Source: CAKZNE01 sp040222435
GTDB taxonomy: Bacteria; Bacteroidota; Bacteroidia; Flavobacteriales; Schleiferiaceae
NCBI GenBank assembly: GCA_965212245.1
Contig: OZ243107.1
Coordinates: 186,001-250,000 of the forward strand
Length of the DNA: 64,000 nucleotides
Direction: 5' to 3'
Shown here: positions 16,525 through 26,200 of the stretch, one piece after another
Position numbering within the stretch: the first letter of the stretch is position 1
Layout of the letters: the number at the start of each line of letters is the position of its first letter
Notes under the pieces: generated by a model
Database searches by the model: none
What the model was told of the DNA's origin: nothing
What the model saw: the letters and a program-made list of their open reading frames with translations, nothing else
Translations under genes and position numbers: made by a program

Positions 16525-17424
16525 ATGAAAGTCCTTATCACCGGAGGAACCGGCTTAATTGGTACCGAAATATCCAAACAGCTTCTGGAAAAGAAACATG
16601 AAGTTTGTTACCTCAGCAGGCACCCGAAAATGAACGCCCTTAATATACCCGAGTTTGAGTGGGACCCTGATACCGGGTCTATTGACTTTAAGGCTTTTGA
16701 AGGAGTGGACGGCATAATTAACCTTGCCGGAGCACCTATTAATAAAAAGTGGACTCCTGAGTACAAAAGTAAGATTTTACGGAGCCGTGTGGATGGTACG
16801 CGCTTGCTCTTTGAAACTATTGAATCCCGTAAACCCCCGATTCGTTTTTTTATTTCGGCCTCGGCCTCGGGGTATTATGCCAACAACACCTCTGATGAGT
16901 ATAGTGAAACCGCTCCGCCCGGGAATGATTTTCTTTCCATAGTATGTCAGAAATGGGAACAGGAAGCACAACTCTTTGAAAAGATCGGTATACGTACCGC
17001 CCGAATGCGTGTGGGTATTGTACTCAGTTCTAAGGGTGGGGCATTACCTGAAATTGCCAGACCGGTGCGTCTGGGTCTTGGTGCTCCTTTAGGTAATGGA
17101 GATCAATGGATGCCGTGGATACACCTGGAAGATGTAGCTGCCATGTTTGTATATGCTGCTCTTCATGATTCTTTTGAAGGTGTATACAATGCGTCAGGCC
17201 CTTATAATGTAACTAATGAAGAGCTTTCAAAAGAAGTGGCTCAGATTTTAGGCAAGCCGTTTTTTATGCCTAACATCCCAAAATTCCTTTTAAAGCTGGC
17301 TCTGGGTGAAATGGCCGAAACCGTCCTGGCCAGTACCAAGGTAAATACCGATAAGATCCGTGGCAAGGGATTTAAATACAAATATCCTGATCTGAAACAA
17401 GCTCTTACCCACTTGTTGAAATAA
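16525..17424 (+). CDS. TIGR01777 family NAD-dependent epimerase-like protein
   Basis: 299 aa, short-chain dehydrogenase-like fold with the N-terminal nucleotide motif MKVLITGGTGLIGTEI (GGTGLIG 7-13). Further family marks: INLAGAPI, W-T-P-E-Y-K with SRVDGTR, FISASASGYY, GIRTARMRVGIVLSSKGGAL and PWIHLEDVA, and a C-terminal DUF1731 region (FFMPNIPKFLLKLALGEMAE). This is the YfcH/SulA-like group whose biological role is not well known. No partner gene is evident; it converges on rpsT with a terminator between. Confidence 0.9.
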   Translation: MKVLITGGTGLIGTEISKQLLEKKHEVCYLSRHPKMNALNIPEFEWDPDTGSIDFKAFEGVDGIINLAGAPINKKWTPEYKSKILRSRVDGTRLLFETIESRKPPIRFFISASASGYYANNTSDEYSETAPPGNDFLSIVCQKWEQEAQLFEKIGIRTARMRVGIVLSSKGGALPEIARPVRLGLGAPLGNGDQWMPWIHLEDVAAMFVYAALHDSFEGVYNASGPYNVTNEELSKEVAQILGKPFFMPNIPKFLLKLALGEMAETVLASTKVNTDKIRGKGFKYKYPDLKQALTHLLK

Positions 17425-17450
17425 AAAACCCCCTGCTTTCGCAGAGGGTT
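17422..17450 (-). terminator. Terminator of rpsT
   Basis: On the minus strand CCCTCTGC, a GAAA tetraloop, GCAGGGGG (one G-U pair) and a T-run. Confidence 0.85.
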
Positions 17451-17474
17451 AATGCAATATAATTGTATAAAGTC

Positions 17475-17729
17475 TTAGGCCATTTCGTTAGCGTGCCTGC
17501 TTAGGCTCGACTTAAGGTTTGCAGCCTTATTGCTATGAATAATATTTTTCTTGGCAAGCTTGTCAATCATTGAAAACACTTCAGGCAACTTCTTCTCTAC
17601 TTCCTTCTTGTCTTCGTTCTTACGCAAGTCACGAATAGCATTACGAGCTGTTTTGTGCTGATAGCGGTTACGCTCACGCTTTTTTTCGTCTGATCTTACT
17701 CTTTTTAAAGCACTCTTATGATTTGCCAT
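17475..17729 (-). CDS. rpsT: 30S ribosomal protein S20
   Basis: 84 aa, very basic, typical S20: MANHKSALKRVRSDEKKRER at the start, and NIIHSNKAANLKSSLSRHAN near the end. It binds 16S rRNA in small-subunit assembly. It starts 19 bases after tRNA-Glu on the same strand, so the two are probably one transcript from the promoter at 17850-17880. Confidence 0.97.
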   Translation of the reverse strand: MANHKSALKRVRSDEKKRERNRYQHKTARNAIRDLRKNEDKKEVEKKLPEVFSMIDKLAKKNIIHSNKAANLKSSLSRHANEMA

Positions 17730-17748
17730 AATCTTTTTACTAGTCTTG

Positions 17749-17820
17749 CAGCCCCTAGGAGAATCGAACTCCTCTTTCCAGGATGAAAACCTGGCGTCCT
17801 AACCGATAGACGAAGGGGCC
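17749..17820 (-). tRNA. tRNA-Glu (UUC)
   Basis: Read on the minus strand: acceptor arm GGCCCCT...AGGGGCT with a G-U first pair, D-arm TCTATCGGTTAGGA, anticodon arm GCCAGG TTTTCAT CCTGG with anticodon TTC, and T-arm AGGAG TTCGATT CTCCT. All four arms fold. CCA is not fully encoded (discriminator G then CA). It lies just upstream of rpsT. Confidence 0.95.
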
Positions 17821-17849
17821 TTATTTTTTTCCCTTGTTTTAAGGGAGTG

Positions 17850-17880
17850 CAAATGTAAATCAAAAATTGTTTTTACCAAA
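17850..17880 (-). promoter_or_regulatory. Promoter of tRNA-Glu-rpsT
   Basis: On the minus strand TTTG (17880-17877), 19 nt, TACATTTG (17857-17850): both elements of the Bacteroidetes consensus at ideal spacing, about 30 bases ahead of the mature tRNA. A short CCCTT/AAGGG hairpin lies in the 5' leader (17831-17845). Confidence 0.7.
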
Positions 17881-17898
17881 CAACCTCAAAAAATAATT

Positions 17899-18594
17899 TC
17901 ACTCTTCTTTCTCCATTTTAGTGTGAAACTTAAACCCTAATTTTTTAGATGTTTTAAGATGCAGCTCATTGCTGAGGGTTTGCACCTGCCCTACACTTGC
18001 CAATAGAACTTCTTCCAGATCAGGTACGGTGAGGTCATATTCCAGCGCGTATATTACCGCTGTATCCACCACCTTCTTAAGGTTATCATCTGTAACAATA
18101 CCCTCTCCCAATTGGTTATATAAAAAGCCTAACTGTCGTTTCCCCTCAATAAAAAAGTGCCCTTCGTGATTCACGAATATCCTTCCCAGCAATATACCCA
18201 CGTCATTTACACGGTTGAAACGAAAGCTATCCGCCAGAAAATTATAAATGTTGATCATACCGAAATACCCTCTCAAGCCATCTTCCTTTACATAATCCGT
18301 TTTCCAAATGTGATGTTCTTTATCAAAGGTAAAGACGTTGGTATGCATATTAAAGAGAAGTACATCTCCGCTAAACTGAATTTCAGCCTCATAACGACTT
18401 TTGTTGCGGTACTCCAGCTTCACATGTTCATCAATTTTGCAAATCTCACCAGACAGCGAATCTGCCACTCCTTCCAGCTGAATCTTCAGACGCCCGAATA
18501 CATTCAGGGTCTCGCGGTAAACTTTTTGCTTTAAGGCCGACTTTTTCTGGAGTAGTTCCATAATACGGCTGTTACAGGCGAATTTCTCAGACAT
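17899..18594 (-). CDS. Conserved hypothetical protein next to proS
   Basis: 231 aa, soluble, no signal peptide or membrane helix. The N-terminal third looks helical (MELLQKKSALKQKVYRETLN, then FGRLKIQLEGVADSL); the middle is beta-rich with YRNKSRYEAEIQFSGDVLLF and FTFDKEHHIWKTDYV; the C-terminus is again helical (DNLKKVVDTAVIYALEYDL). I recognise no domain. It starts 3 bases after the proS stop, so it is co-transcribed with prolyl-tRNA synthetase. Function unknown; the pattern is that of a real conserved Bacteroidetes gene. Confidence 0.75.
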   Translation of the reverse strand: MSEKFACNSRIMELLQKKSALKQKVYRETLNVFGRLKIQLEGVADSLSGEICKIDEHVKLEYRNKSRYEAEIQFSGDVLLFNMHTNVFTFDKEHHIWKTDYVKEDGLRGYFGMINIYNFLADSFRFNRVNDVGILLGRIFVNHEGHFFIEGKRQLGFLYNQLGEGIVTDDNLKKVVDTAVIYALEYDLTVPDLEEVLLASVGQVQTLSNELHLKTSKKLGFKFHTKMEKEE

Positions 18595-18597
18595 CTA

Positions 18598-20073
18598 TCA
18601 ATAAGCTTTAGCAAAGATTACTCTTTGAGTAGAGGGCTTACCAGTACGAATGCAGCTTCCCTCCTCTTGCTTTGCGTTTAAAGGAATACAACGTATGGTA
18701 GCTTTGGTTTCCTGTTTTATGCGTTCTTCAGTTTCAGCAGTACCATCCCAATGCGCTACCGCAAAACCACCTTTGTTTTCAATTATGTCCAAAAACTCAT
18801 CCCAGGAATTTACCTCGTGCGTATTTGCTTCCCGATAATCGGCTGCTTTTTTAAACAGGTTTTCCTGGATTGCTTCCAGTTCCTTTTGAATCGTTTCGGT
18901 AAGTCCTGCCATAGGAACCACCTCTTTTTGCAACGTATCTCTGCGCGCCAGCTCCACGGAATTATTTTTTAAATCACGCGGACCAATGGCTATCCGAAGT
19001 GGCACACCCTTTAACTCGTACTCATTAAATTTCCAGCCGGGTTTATGAGTATCACGGTTGTCAAATTTCACAGATACACCGGCATTTTCCAGGTCTTGTT
19101 TAATCTCTGCGACCTTCGCGGATATCTGCTCCAGTTCTTCGGCACCCCGATAGATAGGCACAATAACCACTTGGAATGGGGCAAGATTAGGAGGGAGTAC
19201 CAGGCCATTATCATCCGAATGGGTCATCACCAATGCCCCCATTAAACGGGTGGAAACTCCCCAGGAGGAAGCCCATACATACTCTTCTGTTCCTTCTTTA
19301 GTGGCAAACTTTACATCAAAAGCCTTAGCAAAGTTCTGACCCAAAAAGTGACTGGTTCCAGCTTGCAAAGCTTTTCCGTCCTGCATTAAAGCTTCAATGC
19401 AGTAAGTATCAAGTGCACCTGCAAAGCGTTCACTTTCTGTTTTAACTCCTTTTATAACCGGCATAGCCATGAAGTTCTCTGCAAAATCAGCATATATATC
19501 CAGCATCTGGCGGGTTTCTTCTATAGCTTCCTGCCGGGTAGCATGAGCGGTATGCCCCTCTTGCCATAAAAACTCAGCGGTGCGAAGGAACAAACGGGTA
19601 CGCATTTCCCATCTTACCACATTAGCCCACTGGTTTACCAAAATGGGTAAGTCACGATAGCTTTGTATCCAGTTGCGATACGTGTCCCAAATAATGGTTT
19701 CAGATGTAGGTCTTACAATCAGTTCTTCTTCAAGCCTGGCTTTTTCATCTACAACAATACCACTACCATCTTCTGCATTTTTAAGCCTGTAATGCGTAAC
19801 TACGGCACATTCCTTAGCAAAGCCATCTACATGCGAAGCTTCCTTGGAAAAGTAGGATTTAGGAATAAAAAGCGGAAAGTAGGCGTTCTGGTGCCCGGTA
19901 GCTTTAAATCTCTTGTCCAGCTCAGCCTGCATTTTCTCCCATATCGCATAACCATACGGTTTAATTACCATAGAACCACGCACACCGGAGTTTTCAGCCA
20001 GGTCTGCCTTCACTACTAATTCATTGTACCATTTGGAGTAATCCTCTCCCCTCTTTGTAAGATTTTTCGACAT
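18598..20073 (-). CDS. proS: Prolyl-tRNA synthetase (archaeal/eukaryote-type)
   Basis: 491 aa, the short ProS type lacking the bacterial editing insertion. Class II motifs are present: YGYAIWEKMQAELDKRF near motif 1, the motif 2 loop RWEMRTRLFLRTAEFLWQEG, TAHATRQEA, and motif 3-like GVSTRLMGALVMTHSDDNGL. The C-terminal anticodon-binding domain (VVIVPIYRG, KFDNRDTHKPGWKFNEYEL) and the extension ending CIRTGKPSTQRVIFAKAY complete it. It charges tRNA-Pro. First gene of a two-gene unit with the hypothetical protein downstream; a -7 box TAGTTTTG lies at 20117-20124 on the minus strand. Confidence 0.96.
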   Translation of the reverse strand: MSKNLTKRGEDYSKWYNELVVKADLAENSGVRGSMVIKPYGYAIWEKMQAELDKRFKATGHQNAYFPLFIPKSYFSKEASHVDGFAKECAVVTHYRLKNAEDGSGIVVDEKARLEEELIVRPTSETIIWDTYRNWIQSYRDLPILVNQWANVVRWEMRTRLFLRTAEFLWQEGHTAHATRQEAIEETRQMLDIYADFAENFMAMPVIKGVKTESERFAGALDTYCIEALMQDGKALQAGTSHFLGQNFAKAFDVKFATKEGTEEYVWASSWGVSTRLMGALVMTHSDDNGLVLPPNLAPFQVVIVPIYRGAEELEQISAKVAEIKQDLENAGVSVKFDNRDTHKPGWKFNEYELKGVPLRIAIGPRDLKNNSVELARRDTLQKEVVPMAGLTETIQKELEAIQENLFKKAADYREANTHEVNSWDEFLDIIENKGGFAVAHWDGTAETEERIKQETKATIRCIPLNAKQEEGSCIRTGKPSTQRVIFAKAY

Positions 20074-20116
20074 CTCGTTCGTATCTTGGTATGGAGTTTG
20101 TTATTTCTTAAGTGAG

Positions 20117-20124
20117 CAAAACTA
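20117..20124 (-). promoter_or_regulatory. -7 promoter element of proS
   Basis: On the minus strand TAGTTTTG matches TAnnTTTG, 44 bases before the proS ATG. A clear -33 element is lacking. Confidence 0.4.
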
Positions 20125-20155
20125 CTTATTAATCGTCCTTGTAAAGTTGTCAATT

Positions 20156-21622
20156 ATGAAAAAGTTCTTCTTAATACCCATCACCGTTTTAACTTTTATA
20201 CTGTCCAGTTGCGATAGTACAAAAAGTGTAAGTAACAACTATTATGATGACGGCATATATCACAAAGCCGGGCAGTCCCCATACACTTCAAATGCTTCAA
20301 CAACCTCTGATAATACCAATGACCCGTTTAGCCTGGGAAGTATTGAGGACCCTGAACAAAGTATAAGCACGAATCCCAACGCTGACCCTGAGCGTTACGG
20401 AAATACAGATTACTACAACCCTAATGATCAGTATTACGACAGTAATGGAGATGTGGTGGTTAATAACTATTACAGCACTCCATCCTACCGAATGTATACA
20501 CCTAATTCCGGTTTGTACTGGAATAGTTGGGGCGGATTTGGTGCTTCTGTAGGTTTTGGTTCTGGATGGGGCTATGGTGGTTACTATGATCCTTTCTTTT
20601 ACGATCCCTGGTATAACCCCTGGTACCGCCCTATTGGCTGGGGATGGGGTTATGGAAACGGCTTTGGCTGGGGTCGCCCCTGCTGGGGAGGTGGCTGGGG
20701 ATATAATTCCTATTGGGCCGGTTTTTACAACGGTCACTATTACAACAGTAATGATGCGGTTATAGGCCGCGGCCGTACCTACACCGGCTATACTCCGGTA
20801 GCCTCAAGAACCAGTAGTTACAACAGCAGAAATTTAGCCAATACCGGCAGAAAAGGAACCACTGGAAGTACTTCCGGACGTTCCTCTACATCCTCTACAG
20901 GTCGCAGAGGAAAAACCAGTACCGGTCGCTCAACAGATACCCGCCTGGCTACAGTTGATGGAAGAAGATCAACTTCCTCATCTGCTTTACCACGCTCGGT
21001 GAGTACTTCAAGAACCGCTGGTCGTACATCGGTCAGTGATCGTGAGGCAACCTCCAGTACCGTTACCAGAGGAAGCACCTATTCTAAAAACACATACGAT
21101 TATGTAAGGGGACGTACCGTTGAGGAAACTTCAACGCGCACCTCCACTAGTAATCCCAGAACACCTTCTTCGTCTTCTACAAGATCACGAACCACAGAAG
21201 GGCGCAGCAGTGCAACACCTGGCCGCGATACCAGACCCAACACCAACTCACGGACTCAGGGGCGTTCTAAAGATGAATATTTCAACCAAAATCGTTCTTC
21301 CAGTCCAAATTCAAATAATCGGACCAATACACCCTCAAGGCGATCTGACAATGATATGTACGTTCCTTCTCAGCAGCGCAACCGATCTTATGAACAGCGA
21401 TCTAATCAGAATAATGACCGGGGAAATGCATCACCTTCATCTACTCCTAACCGGAGTTATGACCGAACTCCTTCCCGTTCACCTGCGCCAAGCCGGTCTT
21501 ATACGCCTTCCCGCAGCAGCTCACCCAGTCGTTCTTACTCACCCTCATCAGGAGGAAGTAGTCGCAGTTCGGGTGGCGGCAGCCGGGGCTCATCCGGCCG
21601 TAGCAGTGGTGGCAGACGCTAA
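20156..21622 (+). CDS. Low-complexity RS/GWY-rich lipoprotein
   Basis: 488 aa from ATG 20156 (an in-frame TTG at 20147 is less likely). Lipobox MKKFFLIPITVLTFILSSC places Cys at 19. Residues ~120-205 are Gly/Trp/Tyr-rich (GYGGYYDPFFYDPWYNPWYR). The second half is an extended Ser/Arg/Thr/Pro tract with many RS, SRS and TPSR repeats, strongly basic and surely disordered. No catalytic domain. The next gene encodes an OmpP1/FadL barrel 20 bases later, so the two are an operon. Likely an outer-membrane or surface lipoprotein; function unknown. Confidence 0.75.
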   Translation: MKKFFLIPITVLTFILSSCDSTKSVSNNYYDDGIYHKAGQSPYTSNASTTSDNTNDPFSLGSIEDPEQSISTNPNADPERYGNTDYYNPNDQYYDSNGDVVVNNYYSTPSYRMYTPNSGLYWNSWGGFGASVGFGSGWGYGGYYDPFFYDPWYNPWYRPIGWGWGYGNGFGWGRPCWGGGWGYNSYWAGFYNGHYYNSNDAVIGRGRTYTGYTPVASRTSSYNSRNLANTGRKGTTGSTSGRSSTSSTGRRGKTSTGRSTDTRLATVDGRRSTSSSALPRSVSTSRTAGRTSVSDREATSSTVTRGSTYSKNTYDYVRGRTVEETSTRTSTSNPRTPSSSSTRSRTTEGRSSATPGRDTRPNTNSRTQGRSKDEYFNQNRSSSPNSNNRTNTPSRRSDNDMYVPSQQRNRSYEQRSNQNNDRGNASPSSTPNRSYDRTPSRSPAPSRSYTPSRSSSPSRSYSPSSGGSSRSSGGGSRGSSGRSSGGRR

Positions 21623-21642
21623 TAACTCCTAACAAAAACAAA

Positions 21643-23193
21643 ATGAAAAGACTTTATCTGACATTTGCTGCAACGCTCATATCAGTGGTGATTCTCAATG
21701 CCCAAACCATAGATGATATCGAGCTTTTTAACACACGTGATCTGCATGGCACTCCCCGGTTTACGGCAATGGGAGGGGCATTTACAGCTCTTGGAAACGA
21801 TCTTTCAGCCATTCACCTGAACCCGGCTTCATCCTCGGTTTTCCGACAGGACAATCTTGGGTTATCACTGGGTTTCCAAACGCGCAGTGGTGATCAGAGC
21901 TTCTATAATGGCACCAGTCCTTCTTCCGATTTTAGTTTTCTTTTCGAAAATGTTGGTGTCGTAAAAAAGTTTGAAACCGGAGGATACAATAATAAAACTG
22001 AACTGGCCTTCTCATTGGGTTACACCAAATTAGCAGAGTTCAATCGTGAATATTCGGTTACAGCAGATCGTACCATTGGTGAATTTGGAGAAGGTACTCT
22101 GGTGGATTACTGGTTTCAACGGGAACTGCCGGACGGAAGTTTTGACGGTGCCTTTGACCTGGCTCCAGGTCAATTGGATCGCTTTGGCCTTTTTGAAGAA
22201 CTAGCGGCTTCACAAGCCGGGTTATTCTATCAGCCGGATGATACCATTCGTGATATCTCACTCGGAAATGCCAACACCCAAACCGACTCTAAAATTCGCT
22301 ACAGGCGCAATGAGAGTGGTTCTTTTAATGAAGCTCACATCGGCTTAGCCGGTGCCTACCAGGATGTTTTTCATTACGGTATTGCCCTGGGGTTCCCTAC
22401 CCTCTCCTACATCAAAGAAGATAAAATTACTGAGTATAGTTTACCGACAGATACATTTCCCTTTGATGCCAACTCATACACCCTTACCCGTACCAATGAC
22501 ATTTATGGTAATGGTGTAAATATTAAATTAGGAGTAATTGTAAAACCTGCACAGTGGTTTCGTTTGGGGCTTTCCTATGAATCACCTAGCTGGTATACCG
22601 TAGTACAATTGTATAATATTGACGTTACGGCACAGTTTGACAATGGTGATTTTGGTGAAAGCGATGTATTATCTACCGGTGAATATTCCTATAAATTAAG
22701 TACCCCGTCCATTTACAGGGCAGGTGGAGCTTTTATATTTGGCAAAAACGGATTGGTAAGTATAGATTATGAATACTCCGATCCTTCCAAAACCAGAACC
22801 TATACTAACAATGGCAGTTACAATGTGTTTGAAGATGATCTGCAGGCCGCTAATTCTTCTGTAGGTAATGTGATGACCGCCAGTCAGGCTGTTAGGGTTG
22901 GTGCTGAGTACCGTTTAGGCCCGGTAATGCTCAGAGCCGGTTACGGTTTCCGTGAAAGTATGTATAAAAACCCTCAAGCTTTTAAGAGTGATCAATCTAC
23001 AATATCAACCGGTATTGGCTACCAGAATGAAGACTTTAGTATAGACGTATCGTATTCCAGGTCTTCCTTCAGTCGCCAGGACTTTGTGCACCCGTTTTAT
23101 ACCGAAACCGAGAATGGCGCGGAAACTGAGGAACTGGTGGATTCAGATATGATACGTTCCAATATTATTCTTGGTGTAGGCATTCGTTTTTAA
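21643..23193 (+). CDS. OmpP1/FadL/TodX-type outer-membrane transport protein
   Basis: 516 aa. Signal peptide 1-20 (LYLTFAATLISVVILNAQ). The N-terminus of the mature protein, DLHGTPRFTAMGGAFTALGN followed by DLSAIHLNPASSS, is the hallmark of the FadL-like hydrophobic-compound channel family, and the rest alternates in beta-barrel fashion, ending NIILGVGIRF with a terminal Phe for BAM insertion. The substrate is unknown. It lies directly after the RS-rich lipoprotein and ends at a terminator. Confidence 0.88.
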   Translation: MKRLYLTFAATLISVVILNAQTIDDIELFNTRDLHGTPRFTAMGGAFTALGNDLSAIHLNPASSSVFRQDNLGLSLGFQTRSGDQSFYNGTSPSSDFSFLFENVGVVKKFETGGYNNKTELAFSLGYTKLAEFNREYSVTADRTIGEFGEGTLVDYWFQRELPDGSFDGAFDLAPGQLDRFGLFEELAASQAGLFYQPDDTIRDISLGNANTQTDSKIRYRRNESGSFNEAHIGLAGAYQDVFHYGIALGFPTLSYIKEDKITEYSLPTDTFPFDANSYTLTRTNDIYGNGVNIKLGVIVKPAQWFRLGLSYESPSWYTVVQLYNIDVTAQFDNGDFGESDVLSTGEYSYKLSTPSIYRAGGAFIFGKNGLVSIDYEYSDPSKTRTYTNNGSYNVFEDDLQAANSSVGNVMTASQAVRVGAEYRLGPVMLRAGYGFRESMYKNPQAFKSDQSTISTGIGYQNEDFSIDVSYSRSSFSRQDFVHPFYTETENGAETEELVDSDMIRSNIILGVGIRF

Positions 23194-23219
23194 GATCAGA
23201 GCGCATAACATCAGGTTCC

Positions 23220-23250
23220 AGGGGTTGGAGGTTTCCACCCCTTTTCTTTT
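23220..23250 (+). terminator. Terminator after the OmpP1-like gene
   Basis: AGGGG-TGGA pairs with TCCA-CCCCT across a small bulge, followed by a T-rich tail. Confidence 0.75.
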
Positions 23251-23291
23251 CATGGATTATTCTACTTTTGGGTTTTTACAAAAACCTCAAC

Positions 23292-26200
23292 ATGATCAAA
23301 CGCGTTCTTATCTTCGGCATTCTTCTCATTTTCCAAGGTGCTATTTCAGCACAGGAATCCGAAGAACCCAAACCTCTCATTGAAAAAACCTCTGTTTCCG
23401 CCCTTAAATTCCGAAGTATCGGCCCGGCCTTAACTTCCGGACGCATTGCTGACTTGGCTGTAAACCCTGAAAATAAGGATGAATATTATGTAGCCACAGC
23501 AAGTGGCGGTGTGTGGAAGACCACCAATCACGGAGTTACCTATCAACCGGTTTTTGACGATCAGGGCTCCTACTCCATCGGATGTGTACGTCTTGATGCT
23601 ACTAACCCGAATGTAGTTTGGGTAGGAAGCGGTGAAAACAACAATCAGCGTAGCGTAGCCTACGGAGACGGGGTTTATAAAAGTGAAGATGGTGGTAAGA
23701 GCTGGACCAATATGGGCCTGAAGAATTCCGAACATATCGGTATGATCATCATACATCCTGAAAATTCCAATATTGTATACGTAGCTGCCTACGGGCCTTT
23801 ATGGAGCAGGGGTGGCGACCGGGGTATTTACAAAACTACGGACGGTGGCAAAAGCTGGACTCAGATATTAAGCGTTTCCGAAAACACGGGCTTTAACGAA
23901 ATTCATATGGATCCGCGCAATCCGGATGTATTGTACGCTACTGCGCACCAGCGCAGACGCCATGTGTGGACCTACCTTTCCGGAGGACCGGAAAGTGCTA
24001 TATACAAGTCCATTGATGGAGGTGAAAGCTGGAATGAATTGAAGAATGGCATTCCCGGGGACGATAAGGGCCGAATTGCGCTGGCCATCTCTCCCGCCAA
24101 TCCTGATATTATTTATGCCATGATTGAAGGACACGGTGTATACCGGTCTGATGACCGGGGCGCTTCTTTCTCCTTTAAGAATAAGTACGAAACCAGTGGT
24201 AATTATTATGTAGAGTTAGTACCCCACCCTACGGATCAAGAGGTAGTGTATAGCATGGACACCTATATGCACGTTTCTACAGACGGTGGTAAAAGCTGGA
24301 ACCGCGTACCTGAAGATAAAAAACATGTGGATAATCATTGCCTGTGGATCAATCCCGACAATACCGATCACATGATAGCGGGTTGTGATGGTGGGCTTTA
24401 TGAAACCTATGACCATGCTCAAAACTGGCAGTTTAAGCCCAACCTCCCGGTAACCCAGTTTTATAAAGTTACCGTAGATAACGATCTGCCATTTTACAAT
24501 GTATACGGTGGCACCCAGGATAATTTCAGCCTGGGTGGCCCATCGCGCACCATAAACCGCAGTGGCATCACCAATTCAGACTGGTTTGTAACCAATACCG
24601 GTGATGGTTTTGAAAGTGCCATTGATCCGGTTGATCCGAATGTGGTATACGCCCAGAGTCAATACGGTGGACTGGTGCGTTATGACAAAAAGAATGGTGA
24701 AAGCGTAGGTATACAACCCTCTCCGGACTATGGAGAACCAGCTTACCGGTGGAACTGGGACGCCCCCCTGCTGATCAGCCCGCATGATCATAAACGCCTG
24801 TACTTTGCGGCTAACAAAGTATTTCGCAGTAATGATCGCGGAAACAACTGGGAGGTTATCAGTAAAGACCTCAGCCAGCAAATTGATCGCCACACCTTAC
24901 CGGTAATGGGTAAAATATGGAGTGTGGATGCCATTGCCTATGACCGTTCCACCAGCAACTATGGAAATATTGTGGCGCTGGATGAATCCCCCTTACAGGA
25001 AAACCTGCTTTTTGCCGGAACCGATGACGGCCTTATTCATGTAAGCTCTGATGGAGGGAACAACTGGACGAAATATCAAAGTTTTCCCGGCATACCCAAA
25101 AACACTTATGTGAATATGCTGGTAGCTTCTAAATTTGATGCCCATACCGTTTTTGCCGTATTCAACAACCATAAAAACGGAGACTTCAAACCCTACCTCC
25201 TGAAAAGTACGGACAAGGGAGTCAGCTGGCAAAACATCACCGGAGACCTGCCGGAAAGAGGTTCTGTGTATTGCATAGCACAAGATCATATTAATAAAGA
25301 CCTGCTTTTTGCAGGAACTGAATTTGGTGCCTTTTTCTCCTACAACGGAGGTGAAAACTGGAAACCACTTAAAAGCGGACTCCCTACCGTTGCCGTAAGA
25401 GACATAGCCCTTCAGGAAAGGGAAAGTGATTTGGTTGTAGCCACCATGGGGCGTGGCTTTTACATCCTGGATGATTACAGTGCCTTACGTGGCTATAAGC
25501 CTGATAATCTTGAAAAAGAAGCGTATATATTCCCCGTTAAAAACGGGCTTACCTATATGGAGGCCTCACCCTTAGGGTATAATGAAGTAGGATTCCAGGG
25601 CGCCTCCTACCACTTTGATAAAAACCCTGAAACCGGAGTTCAGATTGTATATTACGTGAAAGATGACGTAAGATCATTAAAGCAAAAACGGCAAAAAGCC
25701 GAGAAAAAAACCCGTGAGAACGATGGCTCTCCCAGCTACCCATCGGCTAAGGAATTGCGGGCAGAAGATCGTGAAGAGAAAGCCTACCACATTTTTTTGA
25801 TTGCCGATGATTCCGGAAATGAGGTAAGCCGTTTTTCCGAAGAAGCTGCATCGGGTATGAAGCGGGTAAACTGGAATGGTCGTCTCAGCAGCAGTTCCCA
25901 TACCAATACCGAAGGCAGTCCTGTAACCAGGGGAAGGTATGCTAACCTGGCTTTACCCGGCACGTATTCCGTTAGCATTTACCGCAGTAAAGATGGTGAA
26001 ACCCAAAAATTGGCCGGGCCGGAAAAATTTGAACTCAACTGGCTGGATAATGGCTCCATGTCTGCCAAAGACCGGCTGGCCCTGGCTGACTTTCAAAAAC
26101 AACTGGAACAAGGCAGGCGTGATATAACAGCGGTGAATCAATTTAAAAATCACCTCATTACCCGCATTGAAAAACTGAAAGCCAATACACGTAATACCCC

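Noticed and set aside
21120..21632. Plus-strand frame of 170 codons inside the RS-rich lipoprotein gene
   Set aside because: It is a by-product of the repetitive Ser/Arg codons; the other frame has the lipobox and start.
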